From Bradyrhizobium sp. NAS80.1 (GTDB lineage Bacteria; Pseudomonadota; Alphaproteobacteria; Rhizobiales; Xanthobacteraceae), in assembly GCF_001908205.1 (NCBI RefSeq), contig NZ_LGHL01000026.1, forward strand, positions 59,687 through 123,686: 64,000 nucleotides of DNA, written 5' to 3'. Below the pieces are notes generated by a model. That model saw only the letters and a list, made by a program, of their open reading frames with translations, was not told the origin of the DNA and did not search any database. Positions within the stretch are counted from its first letter, which is position 1; every line of letters begins with the position of its first letter. The translations under genes and the position numbers were made by a program. This document shows, in pieces, positions 55,875-64,000 of this stretch.

Positions 55875-56831
55875 ATGTGCGGGGGAGCAGCCGTTTTGTA
55901 CCGCCATATCGTTTTGCAGTGCTCGGTCGTAATCGCCGTCTTGAGCGGCGCGTCGGCAGCGTTCGCTGCCGACTCCGAACGGTGCCAACAGCTCGGACCT
56001 AGATTTCGAACCGCAAAACCACAGATCACTGCAATCGAGGTGTCATTGGCTCTATTCTCAGCAGCAGACGCGAATTGCATTGGCCTGGCAACTGAATTGC
56101 TGGACTATGGCGCATCGGTCGACGCGCGTGACCGGTTTGGTGCCCGACCACTTAGCCACGCCGCCAGGTTTGGCCACCTGGATATGGTCGATCTCTTGCT
56201 GGAGCACGGCGCTCCAATCGATGCACGCAATCTGGCCGGTGCCACGGCGCTATACTTTGCAGCCGAAGGCGGCCATGTGTCGGTTGCGCAGCGGCTTATG
56301 GATCGCGGTGCCGACGTCAAACTAACCGGACGCAGTGGGATTTCTCCGGTTGCCGCTGCCGCGTATGCCGGCAGCGATGCGATCGTTGAAGCGTTGCTCG
56401 CGCATGGGGCGGACGAGCGAGTGCCCGACGACACCGGCAAGCCGCCGATTGTCTATGCGGTAGCCCGCGCCCGGCTCGATATTGTGAAGCGGTTGCTGGC
56501 CCGGAATATCGATATCAACGCCCGCTACCCACATGATCTCACTCTACTGATGTGGGCTTCGGGCGCGGATGACAAGGTCCCGGAAACTGAGGCGATCAAG
56601 GTCGTTGCATATCTGCTGGACGCCGGCGCGCGTATCGATGACCGAGATGCCCGCGGCCGCACCGCTCTCATGACAGCTGCGGAAGGCGGCCGTGCGGAGG
56701 TCGCCGCTCTGCTGCTTGCGCGCGGAGCCGATCCTTCAATCAAGGACAAGGCCGGCAAGCGGGCAGCAGATCTGACCGCTTTGTCGTCGCTACGTGAGCG
56801 CCTGGCGGCGCCCTCAGCCCGATCTGAGTAG
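55875..56831 (+). CDS. Secreted ankyrin-repeat protein
   Basis: 318 residues from ATG 55875; the in-frame ATG at 55821 would place 18 polar residues before the signal. A hydrophobic segment with an Ala-rich cleavage site (VLQCSVVIAVLSGASAAFA) is followed by six or so ankyrin repeats (about 60-300), e.g. FGARPLSHAARFGHLDMVDLLLEHGAPIDARNLAG, then ATALYFAAEGGHVSVAQRLMDRGA. Likely a periplasmic protein-interaction scaffold. It is convergent with the cytochrome c gene, separated by three bases. No partner evident. Confidence 0.85.
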   Translation: MCGGAAVLYRHIVLQCSVVIAVLSGASAAFAADSERCQQLGPRFRTAKPQITAIEVSLALFSAADANCIGLATELLDYGASVDARDRFGARPLSHAARFGHLDMVDLLLEHGAPIDARNLAGATALYFAAEGGHVSVAQRLMDRGADVKLTGRSGISPVAAAAYAGSDAIVEALLAHGADERVPDDTGKPPIVYAVARARLDIVKRLLARNIDINARYPHDLTLLMWASGADDKVPETEAIKVVAYLLDAGARIDDRDARGRTALMTAAEGGRAEVAALLLARGADPSIKDKAGKRAADLTALSSLRERLAAPSARSE

Positions 56832-56834
56832 ATC

Positions 56835-57431
56835 TCAGAGACCAGCCAGGTATTCCGCCAGTGCCGCGAGGTCGTCGGGAGGTGTGGCGAGCATCAGATC
56901 GGACATCCCGGGGTTATTGCCGCGCGCCCGGGTGCGGAAATCGGCAATTGTTTTGGTCAGGTATTCGCGGCTCTGCCCAGCCAATCGCGGTACGGTGCCA
57001 GTGCCCTGAAATTGATCAAGATGGCAGCCGGTGCAGCCGACCGAGCGCTCTGCGCGGAGAGCCCGGTCCGCAACATCCTTTGGCGAGCGCGGCTGGCCTA
57101 GGTCGGGCCACGGTTTGTTCGAGAAATATTCCGCAATCGCAAGCATGTCTTCCTTCTCGAACGATGAGGCGATCGGCTGCATGATCTCGCTCTTGCGGTC
57201 GCCCCGTTTGAAATCGCGGAGTTGGATGTAGGTGTAGCCGGATGGCTGCCCCCAGATAACGGGTATCGTTTTGTCGATCGGCTTGCCGTCCTGGCCATGG
57301 CAGCCGGCGCACACTTCGACCCTCTCGGCGATGCTTTGCGCAAGTGCCGGCCGCGGGCTTGCGCTCAATAATTCTCCGAGCGTGACTCCGCAAGGAATCA
57401 ACCAACGCAACTTGCTGCTCATCGATTTCAT
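56835..57431 (-). CDS. Diheme cytochrome c (c4-like)
   Basis: 198 residues from ATG 57431; ATG 57422 is also possible. A signal peptide (KLRWLIPCGVTLGELLSASPRPALA) precedes two heme c domains: CAGCH (about residue 43) with GQDGKPIDKTIPVIWGQP, and CTGCH (about 137) with GTGTVPRLAGQSREYL. Tandem class I cytochrome domains of this kind shuttle electrons in the periplasm. It lies immediately downstream of and codirectional with the PQQ alcohol dehydrogenase, making it the likely electron acceptor. Confidence 0.9.
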   Translation of the reverse strand: MKSMSSKLRWLIPCGVTLGELLSASPRPALAQSIAERVEVCAGCHGQDGKPIDKTIPVIWGQPSGYTYIQLRDFKRGDRKSEIMQPIASSFEKEDMLAIAEYFSNKPWPDLGQPRSPKDVADRALRAERSVGCTGCHLDQFQGTGTVPRLAGQSREYLTKTIADFRTRARGNNPGMSDLMLATPPDDLAALAEYLAGL

Positions 57432-57449
57432 TCCCGTGAGGCCTAACAG

Positions 57450-57475
57450 AAGCGGGGCCACAGTAGGCCCCGCTT
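57450..57475 (-). terminator. Hairpin between PQQ dehydrogenase and cytochrome genes
   Basis: Perfect 10-base stem AAGCGGGGCC (57450-57459) with GGCCCCGCTT (57466-57475), loop ACAGTA. No U-run follows on the minus strand, so it may be a processing or stabilising structure rather than a full terminator. A second symmetric sequence, CGCTCGATCAATCGAGCG, overlaps the dehydrogenase stop. Confidence 0.5.
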
Positions 57476-57507
57476 CGCATTGTTGATCAGGCTCTTTCGC
57501 CGCTCGA

Positions 57508-59223
57508 TCAATCGAGCGTGAAGGCGATAATGTTGTTGCCGCGCTTGAAGCTGACCTGGGTGTTGCCGCCCGCGCCGACCACGATGTACTGCTTGTTGCC
57601 CAGCATGTAGCTGGAGGGTGGCGCATTGACGCCCGCCCCGGCGCGAAAGCTCCACAACTCCTTGCCGTTGGAGGAGTTGTAGGCTGCGAACTTGCCATTG
57701 CCTTCACCGGTGAACACAAGACCGCCGGCGGTGGCGAGGATGCCGCCGATCATCGGCTCCGGCGTCTTCACCTGCCATTTGATCTTACCGGTGTTGTAGT
57801 TGACGGCCGTGATGTTGCCCGACTGCTGTTCACCCGGGATTGCGGTGAAGGCGCCGCCAAGCCACAACTTACCGTTCGGGTAGGGCGAGTTTTCGACCCG
57901 GTAGTGCATCGGCTGATGGAGGTTGATGGCGTAGGCGAGCTCCTGGGCCGGGTCGGTGGCGATCGGCGACCATTCGACACCGCCATTCGCACCCGGAAGC
58001 ATGCGGGCCCCCTCCTTGGTCGGCAGAACCCACATGTTCTCCTGCGGGACCATGGCCTCGGAGAAGCGGATCATGCTGCAATCCTTCCGGTCGTGAACAT
58101 AGACGTGACCGGTCTTGCCGGCATGGATCACGCCCGGGATGGTCTTGCCGCTCTTGTCCTTCACATCGAGCAGCACCGGTGGGCTAACCGCATCGAGATC
58201 CCAGACGTCGTGGGCGATGTACTGGAAGTGGCAGATGTATTTGCCGGTATCGAGATCAAGGGCAACCAGCGAGTCGGTATAGAGATTGTCGCCGGGGCGC
58301 GGTGAACCGTCGAGATCGGGCGAGGGATTGCCGACCACGAAATAGATCCGGTTGGTGGCGAGATCGACGGCCGGATTTTGCCAGACGCCGCCGCCCAGCC
58401 GCTTGTAGGGATCGCCGAGCTTGGCAAGCTGGTCCTTCTCGGCCTGGATGTCGCGGTGCATGTCCCGTCCGGTGGCGTCCTTTGTCGCCCAGACGCCGAC
58501 CGAGTTTTCCGGAATCGTATCGAAATTCCAGACCAGTTTGCCGGTCTTCGCATCGTAGGCCCTGACGAAGCCGCGGATGCCGTATTCACCGCCGTTCGTT
58601 CCGATCAGAACCTTGTCCTTGACGACGGTTGGAGCCATCGTCTCGCTGTAGCCGAGCTCGGGATCCGCAATGTCGGTCTTCCAGACCACATCGCCCGTCT
58701 TTGCATTCAGCGCGACCAGCTTGGCGTCCAGTGTGGCGAGATAGACGAGATCGCCAAGAACCTGGACGCCGCGATTGTTGGGACCGCAGCAGTAGGTCGT
58801 TATGGGTCCCATCTTGTGATTGTAGTGCCAGAACTGTTCGCCAGTCTTGGCGTCGAGCGCATAGACGTGGCTGAACGACGTCGTCACAAACATGACGCCG
58901 TCGACCACGATCGGTGAAGTCTCCAGGGATTCCCTGACGTCGGTCTGAAAAATCCACGCGACGTGCAGGCCCTTGACATTGTCGCGATTGATCTGCTTCG
59001 CAGGGTGAAAGCGAGTCTGCGCATAGTTGACGTTGGTCAGCAGAAAGTTGGTCGCGTTCTTGTCGGCCGCGGTGAGCTGGGCCTGCGTGACCGGAGACAC
59101 CTTCGCCTCGCGCGATACAGGCACGTATTCCTGCTTGACTTCTTGCTGAGCGTTACCGGGTGCTGCGAGCAAGCAGCCCAGGCCGAAAAAAGTGGCGAAT
59201 GCAATAGAAGATGATCTATTCAT
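57508..59223 (-). CDS. PQQ-dependent alcohol dehydrogenase (methanol/ethanol dehydrogenase type)
   Basis: 571 residues from ATG 59223 (GGGGCGG upstream). Signal peptide ([20 protein letters not shown]), then the eight-bladed propeller. Seen: the vicinal disulfide [11 protein letters not shown] near 145, metal ligands Glu in GGEYGIRG and Asn in VVGNPSPD, and the catalytic Asp in [12 protein letters not shown] (about residue 341). An Asp two positions later (343) is the mark of lanthanide-dependent members such as XoxF and PedH/ExaF; calcium enzymes have Ala, Ser or Thr there. So a rare-earth-using alcohol dehydrogenase is plausible. Periplasmic; probably reduces the diheme cytochrome c encoded next. 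No xoxJ-like gene nearby. Confidence 0.92.
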   Translation of the reverse strand: MNRSSSIAFATFFGLGCLLAAPGNAQQEVKQEYVPVSREAKVSPVTQAQLTAADKNATNFLLTNVNYAQTRFHPAKQINRDNVKGLHVAWIFQTDVRESLETSPIVVDGVMFVTTSFSHVYALDAKTGEQFWHYNHKMGPITTYCCGPNNRGVQVLGDLVYLATLDAKLVALNAKTGDVVWKTDIADPELGYSETMAPTVVKDKVLIGTNGGEYGIRGFVRAYDAKTGKLVWNFDTIPENSVGVWATKDATGRDMHRDIQAEKDQLAKLGDPYKRLGGGVWQNPAVDLATNRIYFVVGNPSPDLDGSPRPGDNLYTDSLVALDLDTGKYICHFQYIAHDVWDLDAVSPPVLLDVKDKSGKTIPGVIHAGKTGHVYVHDRKDCSMIRFSEAMVPQENMWVLPTKEGARMLPGANGGVEWSPIATDPAQELAYAINLHQPMHYRVENSPYPNGKLWLGGAFTAIPGEQQSGNITAVNYNTGKIKWQVKTPEPMIGGILATAGGLVFTGEGNGKFAAYNSSNGKELWSFRAGAGVNAPPSSYMLGNKQYIVVGAGGNTQVSFKRGNNIIAFTLD

Positions 59224-59929
59224 GTTTCCGCCCCAGATTATTTGAACCGACACTTTGCACGCCGGTGCGATTCAAATTTGATCCGACGAGGGGTGTTTGA
59301 CAAGGAAAAAGCTGCAAGCGACGGCTTTTGCAGAGACATCAGCCGCCACCGTTCGCAGCCGCGAGATCAGAGTGCGTCGCAATGTCGAAGTCTAACAATG
59401 TGATCCGCCGCCGGCTCATCACCAGCGTGCGCTGGTGGCTTCCCTGGACGGGCGCCGCCTAGCATTGGAAATCCACGAGCGCTCGCCATAGCCGTGTTTC
59501 AAACGGCCGGACTTTGGTGGGGTGATTTTAAGAGCTGACTTCTCGCGGCGATTATGCACTTCGGCTTCAGTTCAAGGGCGACCTCGCCGAAACGGCCGCT
59601 TGTGCGGCCAATAACGGACGTCACCGCACTTCACCACATTCACACCCGTGAGGAGTCATTGGGCAGCGGACGGCGCACTCGCGTCCGGCCGCGCGCAACA
59701 AATATACGTATCTAACGAATTGATGGACTTCGCTTCGCCCTCCCCATTCTACGACCTCGCCCCGACAATTTGCCCGGCCATTGTGAAGTACTTCACACGC
59801 TCGCTGTCGCCGGTATCGCTAGCTTGTGCACCTCAAGGCTGTGCTTGGCGCGCCGACCAGAACGAACCCCAACGGGGACGCTGAACGGACCGCCTGGGCC
59901 CATCTCAGTGAAACAGGGGGGCAGGTGTC
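59224..59929. other. Intergenic region, about 700 bases
   Basis: No convincing gene. The short frames here have no ribosome sites and no coherent sequence. The first 100 bases should contain the promoter of the PQQ dehydrogenase. The end carries AGGGGGGCAGG, the ribosome site of the patatin-like gene. The stretch CCAATAACGGACGTC (about 59617) resembles a sequence common between rhizobial genes; role unknown. Confidence 0.4.
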
Positions 59930-62900
59930 ATGGGGGCATTGAACCTTTCGCAGGTGCTTTGGGAAGAGCGACGGGCACTCGCGGGCGCCGCCCTGGAATT
60001 CGCGCCGATACGTCCGGCACCTGGCCCCTCGCCGACACCAACGCTGCCGGCATCCGGTACGCCGCCAGCGCCATCGTCGCCGCCGTCGGCAACATCGCCT
60101 CAACCTGCGCAAGCGCAGCAATCATCGCCGCCGCCGGCGGCACCGCTCCCTGGAAACCTCCTCGACATCTACCAGGCGCTCAACGCGGATGACCGGTGGG
60201 CCCTGTGCCTTTCCGGCGGCGGAATCCGCAGCGCGGCGTTTGCGCTCGGCATCCTGCAAAGGATTGCGGCCCTCGAGGTCACCTCGAAGCGCGAGGGCGA
60301 GAAGGCCGGCCCGGCTCTGACGCAGTTCGAGTATCTGTCGACCGTATCAGGGGGCGGTTATATCGGAAGCTGGCTATCAGCCTGGCTCTGTCAGGAGCGC
60401 AAGCTGCGTCCCCAGAGAGCGGCCGTTGGTGCGAGCAAGGCCAGTCAGGGCGATGCTGCACCGCCCGTGACTTCGGCACTCAACCGGCGATACAGCCTCG
60501 GTCAACTCAGGGATCACGAAGAAGCAGAGCCGGTTTCCAACCTCCGGCGCAACTCGCACTTTCTCGCTCCCAGCTTTTCAGCGATTTCTCCTGACCTGTG
60601 GAGCGACATTGCGAGCGTCCTGCGCAACCTGTTCCTGAACTGGATCCTGCTCGTCCCCCCCGATGATCCTTGCGGTGCTCATCACCAAGGCGCTCTGGTT
60701 TGCCGTGATCGATGCCCACAACATCACACGCGAGAACACGTCGGGGTGGTTCCTGGGTCTGATGTTCGTACCGACCCTCTGTTTCCTGGCTTCCTTGTCG
60801 TTCTCCGCCGCAAACCGTCCCGCACGCGGATGGATCAATGTCTCGCAACCCCGGTTTCTGGTTTGCGATCTGATGCCCTTCCTGGCAGGAGCGGCACTGC
60901 TGGTTTTCGTCTTGCACAGCCAATACGGTCTGTCGGTGCTCACGGACGTGACCAATGCCAGCGGGTTCGCATTCGTCCAGCGCCTCTATGCAACTCACCC
61001 GGACGCCGTCGTGATCTTTCGCGGCGGTATCCTTGGCGTGTTGTTCTTTCTCCTTTCCTGGCTGCTGGCGCCGGTATGGACCCTCATTTTCGGAGCATCG
61101 GCCCAGCCACAGCTCGCGGATCGTCCCAAGCATCCATGGATCGATCTTGGCGCCTGGTGCGTCGCCGGCGCGGCCTTCGGCCTGCTGGGCGCCACGGGTC
61201 TGGTTTTGCTTTGGCATTACGCACCGTCCGGCGTAGCCGCGGCAGCGGCCTTTGCCTGCGTGCTCGGGCTGCCCTGGATCGTGATGGCGCGCATCGTCGC
61301 CGACGTGATCTATATTTCGTTTGCCGAATTCCTGTCCGAGGTGGACGTGGGCCTCGAATTCCAGGCGCGGTCGAGCGGAATTTTCACGCTGGCCTATATC
61401 GGCTGGCTGCTGTGGTTCGGGCTCGTTCTTGGCGCGCCGCCGGCCGCAGACTGGGTCGCGAGCCACCTTGGCAGCGCGTTCGTCCCCTCGCTGGGAGGAC
61501 TTTCAGGCCTGCTGTCTGTCGTTCTGGGAGCGAGCTCGAAGACTGGGGCCGCCGCCGAGCAGGCGTCAGGCTTTCGCCAGTACCTCTCACTCAACACGAT
61601 CGCTGCGATCGCAGCCGCGATTTTCGCCGCAACCGTGGTTGCCCTGCTCTCCATCGCCTGGGACAGGGCGTTCCAATCCTTCGGGTTTGGCGCCGATCAT
61701 CTGCCCTGGACCGTCGTGCTCGTGGCAGGCGGCTTGCTTGTCGCGCTGATCTACGCAGCCTCGCATGTCCTCAACATCAACCGCTACTCGCTCCACGGTC
61801 TTTACCGGAACCGTCTGGTTCGTACCTTTCTCGGCGCGTCACGCCACGAGAATGACCGTGACAAGACCAAGAATGCCTTTACGGATTTCGACAGCAGCGA
61901 CAGCCCGTATCTCTACGAGCTCTGGGAGCATGGCGTTGAACCGCGAGGGACCAACTGGAAACCGTTCCATGTCATCAGCGCGGCACTCAACCTCGTGTCG
62001 TCCAAGAACCTGGCATGGCAAGAACGGATGGCGGCACCCTTCACGTTCTCGCCTCTCCATTGCGGCAGCGGCAGCGCGATATTTTCGGATGGCGCTTACC
62101 GGACGACCTATGCCACGATCGGGCAGCCGCATCCTTACGGCGGGCGACCGCTGGGCCTTACGCTTGGGACCGCCATGGCGATTTCCGGCGCTGCCGTGAG
62201 CCCGAGCATGGGCTACAACTCATCGCCGGGTGTGGCTTTCCTGATGGCGCTGTTCAATGTGCGCCTCGGCTGGTGGCTCGCCAACCCGCGCGGCGACAAC
62301 CCCAAATATGCGAAGGTCAAGCCGACAAATGCACTCCGCCCGTTCTTCATGGAGATGTTCGGCCTGACGAGCGAGACCGAGCGCTGGGTCTACCTGACCG
62401 ACGGCGGGCATTTCGAGAACCTCGGCCTCTACGAGATGGTTCGCCGGCGTTGCCGCGTGATCGTCGTCAGCGACGCGGGCTGCGACCCCGATTATACTTT
62501 CGAGGATCTCGGCAACGCGCTTCGCAAGATATGGATCGATCTTGGCGTGCGTATCGACCTGCATGGCCTGGACCACCTCAAGAAGCGCTTCAAGGAACGT
62601 CCGAGCCCCGCAACGGAAGCACCCTACTGGGCGATTGGCGATATTCTCTATAGCGACGCCGATGGCGACAAGTCGCAAGACGGACTGCTCCTGTACTTCA
62701 AGTCGGGGCTGCACGGCACCGAGCCCATGGGCGTATTGAGCTATGCGATTGCCCACGCGACCTTTCCGCACGAGACGACGCTGAATCAATTCTTCTCGGA
62801 ATCGCAATTCGAAAGCTACCGCGCGCTCGGTTACGAGATCGCGGAACGCGCATTCGAAGCCGGCGGAGGTCTTTCGGCCGGCCCGGCCACCAAGGCGCAG

Positions 62901-63029
62901 CCGACATTCGTCTCGATCATCAAGAAGCTCAAAAGCCAGATCGGAGAAGAAGCGGCGGCAGATTGCGGCAATGCAGAGCAGCTCAAAGCCACGCCGCAGC
63001 ATGGATTAAGGCCGCCCCCACCCGCTTGA
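59930..63029 (+). pseudogene. Membrane patatin-like phospholipase, split by a one-base insertion
   Basis: Restored, the protein is about 1032 residues. N-terminal part (59930 to about 60655): Pro-rich segment, then the oxyanion-hole motif LSGGGIRSAAFALG and nucleophile Ser in STVSGGGYIGSW. The downstream frame (from 60663) has multiple transmembrane helices and then the catalytic Asp in YLTDGGHFENLGLYEMVRRR. A run of seven C at 60655-60661 breaks the frame; six C would give VPPMILAVLIT and join both parts. Thus Ser and Asp of the catalytic dyad lie on different fragments. Possible causes: sequencing error, real inactivation, or slippage at the C run as in phase-variable genes. The role would be hydrolysis of membrane lipids. 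Confidence 0.85.
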
Positions 63030-63136
63030 AGGATCAAACGCAGCTCCGGTCAGCGACGCGGAGAGGTCAAGGCCCTTTTGCGAGCGCAGCCACCCGCACG
63101 GCTTTTCAACGGACTGCTATTGCTCGATCGTGGTAC

Positions 63137-63535
63137 TTAGCACCAGCGACACCGTCCCCAGCGCGCACAGCATCCGCCGCACCCCGCGCAGCCACCGCAG
63201 CCACGCCAAGCCCCGCAACCACGGCAACCACCGCAACCCCGACAACCCCGACAACCGCGGCAGCCCCGAACAACGACGGCGGCTAGCTGCACGCCGCTGC
63301 CAACGTGTTCCCTATCGAAGAGATGGAACGTGGCGAGACTGACGTCGGCCATTTCCTCTTCGCCAAGAACGAAGCGCTGACTGGGCGAGATGTCATAAGA
63401 TTGCGGGCTATCAGCCGCGGGTATCGTGGTTGCGGATGCGCTCCCCGCCAGCGGAAGACCCAGTCCCGCCAGCGCCGTCACGGCGGTGGCTTTGGCTCCG
63501 TACCTCCGCTTTGCAGTTTGATTTACCCGTTGCAT
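63137..63535 (-). CDS. Exported Cys-Gly-Arg repeat protein, candidate modified-peptide (RiPP-like) precursor
   Basis: 132 residues from ATG 63535; AAGGA lies seven bases upstream. Three parts are visible. Residues 1-35: a basic start (KRR) and hydrophobic stretch ending AGSASA, a Sec/Tat-like signal. Residues about 36-86: an acidic, ordered-looking segment (SPSQRFVLGEEEMADVSLA, then TFHLFDREHVGSG). Residues 87-132: a repeat of XGC triplets with X mostly Arg or Gly (RGCRGCRGCRGCGGCRGC), interrupted by GAW and ARW and ending GRCRWC. There are 13 Cys in 46 residues. The leader-plus-repetitive-core layout resembles ribosomally made modified peptides and Cys-rich metal-binding peptides. No maturation enzyme is visible before the window edge, and no family is assigned. 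Confidence 0.75.
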   Translation of the reverse strand: MQRVNQTAKRRYGAKATAVTALAGLGLPLAGSASATTIPAADSPQSYDISPSQRFVLGEEEMADVSLATFHLFDREHVGSGVQLAAVVVRGCRGCRGCRGCGGCRGCGAWRGCGGCAGCGGCCARWGRCRWC

Positions 63536-63566
63536 GGTCGCGTCCTTCGCAAGTTGAAAGGGACAA

Positions 63567-63614
63567 CTAGGCGTAGCAAGTGTACGTCTTCGCGAAGAAT
63601 GCGATGTAAGGCAT
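63567..63614 (-). CDS. Micro-ORF, 15 residues (MPYIAFFAKTYTCYA)
   Basis: ATG 63614 follows AGGAAGAGG with six-base spacing, one of the strongest ribosome sites in the region. The stop lies 31 bases before the Cys-rich gene, codirectional. Could be a regulatory leader peptide or a minute peptide product. Upstream in-frame codons extend to 63767 without a good start. Existence rests on the ribosome site alone. Confidence 0.35.
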   Translation of the reverse strand: MPYIAFFAKTYTCYA

Positions 63615-64000
63615 CCAGTTCCTCTTCCTGCGAGGCTTTTTTTTGATCGCTACCGAGAATCTCGGGTCGGAAGCAGGAGCGTTCCAGTCATCGCACAAGG
63701 CATGTGGAACCTGACTGCGGTACTGACCAACTGTCTGCGTTGCGCAGACACATACTTTTGTCGCCAAGGAACGCGATCGTGATCAAACGCGACGTCGGCA
63801 CCGAAGATTGTGCCTGGGCGGAATGTCACCTCGTGGGCCCCTTAACAGACACTCACTCTTGCACCATCGATGTCCGCGTTTGAGGGGATTGTGTTGCAAA
63901 ACTCGTTTCTGACTTGGGGCGAGCTTGGCTTTTGAGTTTCGGCGGTTTCTTTTGGTACGGGGTGCCGGCGGTTTCCGTTTTGCTTGTGCATTTCAGCACG
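63615..64000. other. Upstream regulatory region and window edge
   Basis: AT-richer than the rest. Contains the symmetric CCGAGAATCTCGG (63652-63664), a possible operator for the minus-strand transcript of the micro-ORF and Cys-rich gene. No gene supported. The last 120 bases include GGATTGTGTTGCAAAACTC, reminiscent of insertion-sequence ends, but the element, if any, lies outside the window. Confidence 0.3.

Noticed and set aside
59648..59884. 78-codon frame in the 700-base gap
   Set aside because: No ribosome site, no coherent sequence features.
63140..63285. CRISPR-like short repeats
   Set aside because: The periodic CCGCAACC-type units are nine-base codon repeats of the Gly-Cys-Arg triplets on the minus strand, with no spacers.
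63567..63767. 66-codon version of the micro-ORF
   Set aside because: Its ATG has no ribosome site, while the internal ATG at 63614 has a very strong one.

Overview
The window looks like a chromosomal segment of a Bradyrhizobium-type alphaproteobacterium (Nitrobacteraceae). It is GC-rich throughout. Genes are packed in short operons with ATGA/GTGA start-stop overlaps. It carries rhizobial-style dispersed palindromic repeats, many solute-binding proteins with twin-arginine signals, and an oxidative, respiratory gene content. No rRNA, tRNA, CRISPR array or intact insertion sequence was seen.

Layout. 1-2198: C-terminally cut SARP/cyclase/AAA regulator (minus). 2397-3182: three small proteins. 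3291-3557: dispersed repeats. 3570-7808: a beta-decarboxylating dehydrogenase, a DHA2 MFS exporter and a B12-binding radical SAM enzyme. 8127-10774: exported two-subunit molybdenum hydroxylase. 10818-14112: a partial sulfur-oxidation operon soxF-X-Y-Z-A. 14194-17275: carbohydrate-type ABC importer without its ATPase. 17589-19864: acyltransferase-3/SGNH hydrolase pair. 19973-22349: NCS2 permease with a biuret-hydrolase-like cysteine hydrolase. 23002-26478: fused indolepyruvate:ferredoxin oxidoreductase. 26654-31602: flavoprotein dehydrogenase, HtrA-like protease, and GMC dehydrogenase with its small subunit. 31805-32590: secreted nuclease. 32807-36660: cytochrome bo-type quinol oxidase cyoABCD. 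36899-39085: two SDRs around a carboxymuconolactone-decarboxylase-family protein. 39138-40473: frameshifted soluble PQQ sugar dehydrogenase. 40710-41900: membrane urate hydroxylase PuuD. 42045-47482: VOC protein, a broken small gene, a cupin/SDR/TPP-enzyme operon and a divergent IclR regulator. 47627-53335: a branched-chain-type ABC importer whose second permease and both ATPases are one polypeptide, followed by a sugar-type binding protein. 53345-54325: orphan Bug-type binding protein. 54759-55732: an overlapping uncharacterised pair with an HGG...NxRKHG protein. 55875-59223: ankyrin protein, diheme cytochrome c and PQQ alcohol dehydrogenase. 59930-63029: membrane patatin-like lipase split by a frameshift. 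63137-63614: a Cys-Gly-Arg repeat protein with a signal peptide, preceded by a 15-residue micro-ORF.

How it fits together. Most of the window is peripheral catabolism feeding the quinone/cytochrome pool: molybdenum hydroxylase, Sox proteins, GMC and PQQ dehydrogenases and PuuD, with Cyo as a terminal oxidase. Several uptake systems serve these pathways. The best candidate for an undescribed system is the exported, RiPP-precursor-like Cys-rich repeat protein at 63137-63535. Other things to examine are the LivM-LivG-LivF fusion, the Sox operon lacking soxB and the SoxY GGCGG arm, and three single-base frameshifts, two of them in C homopolymers.
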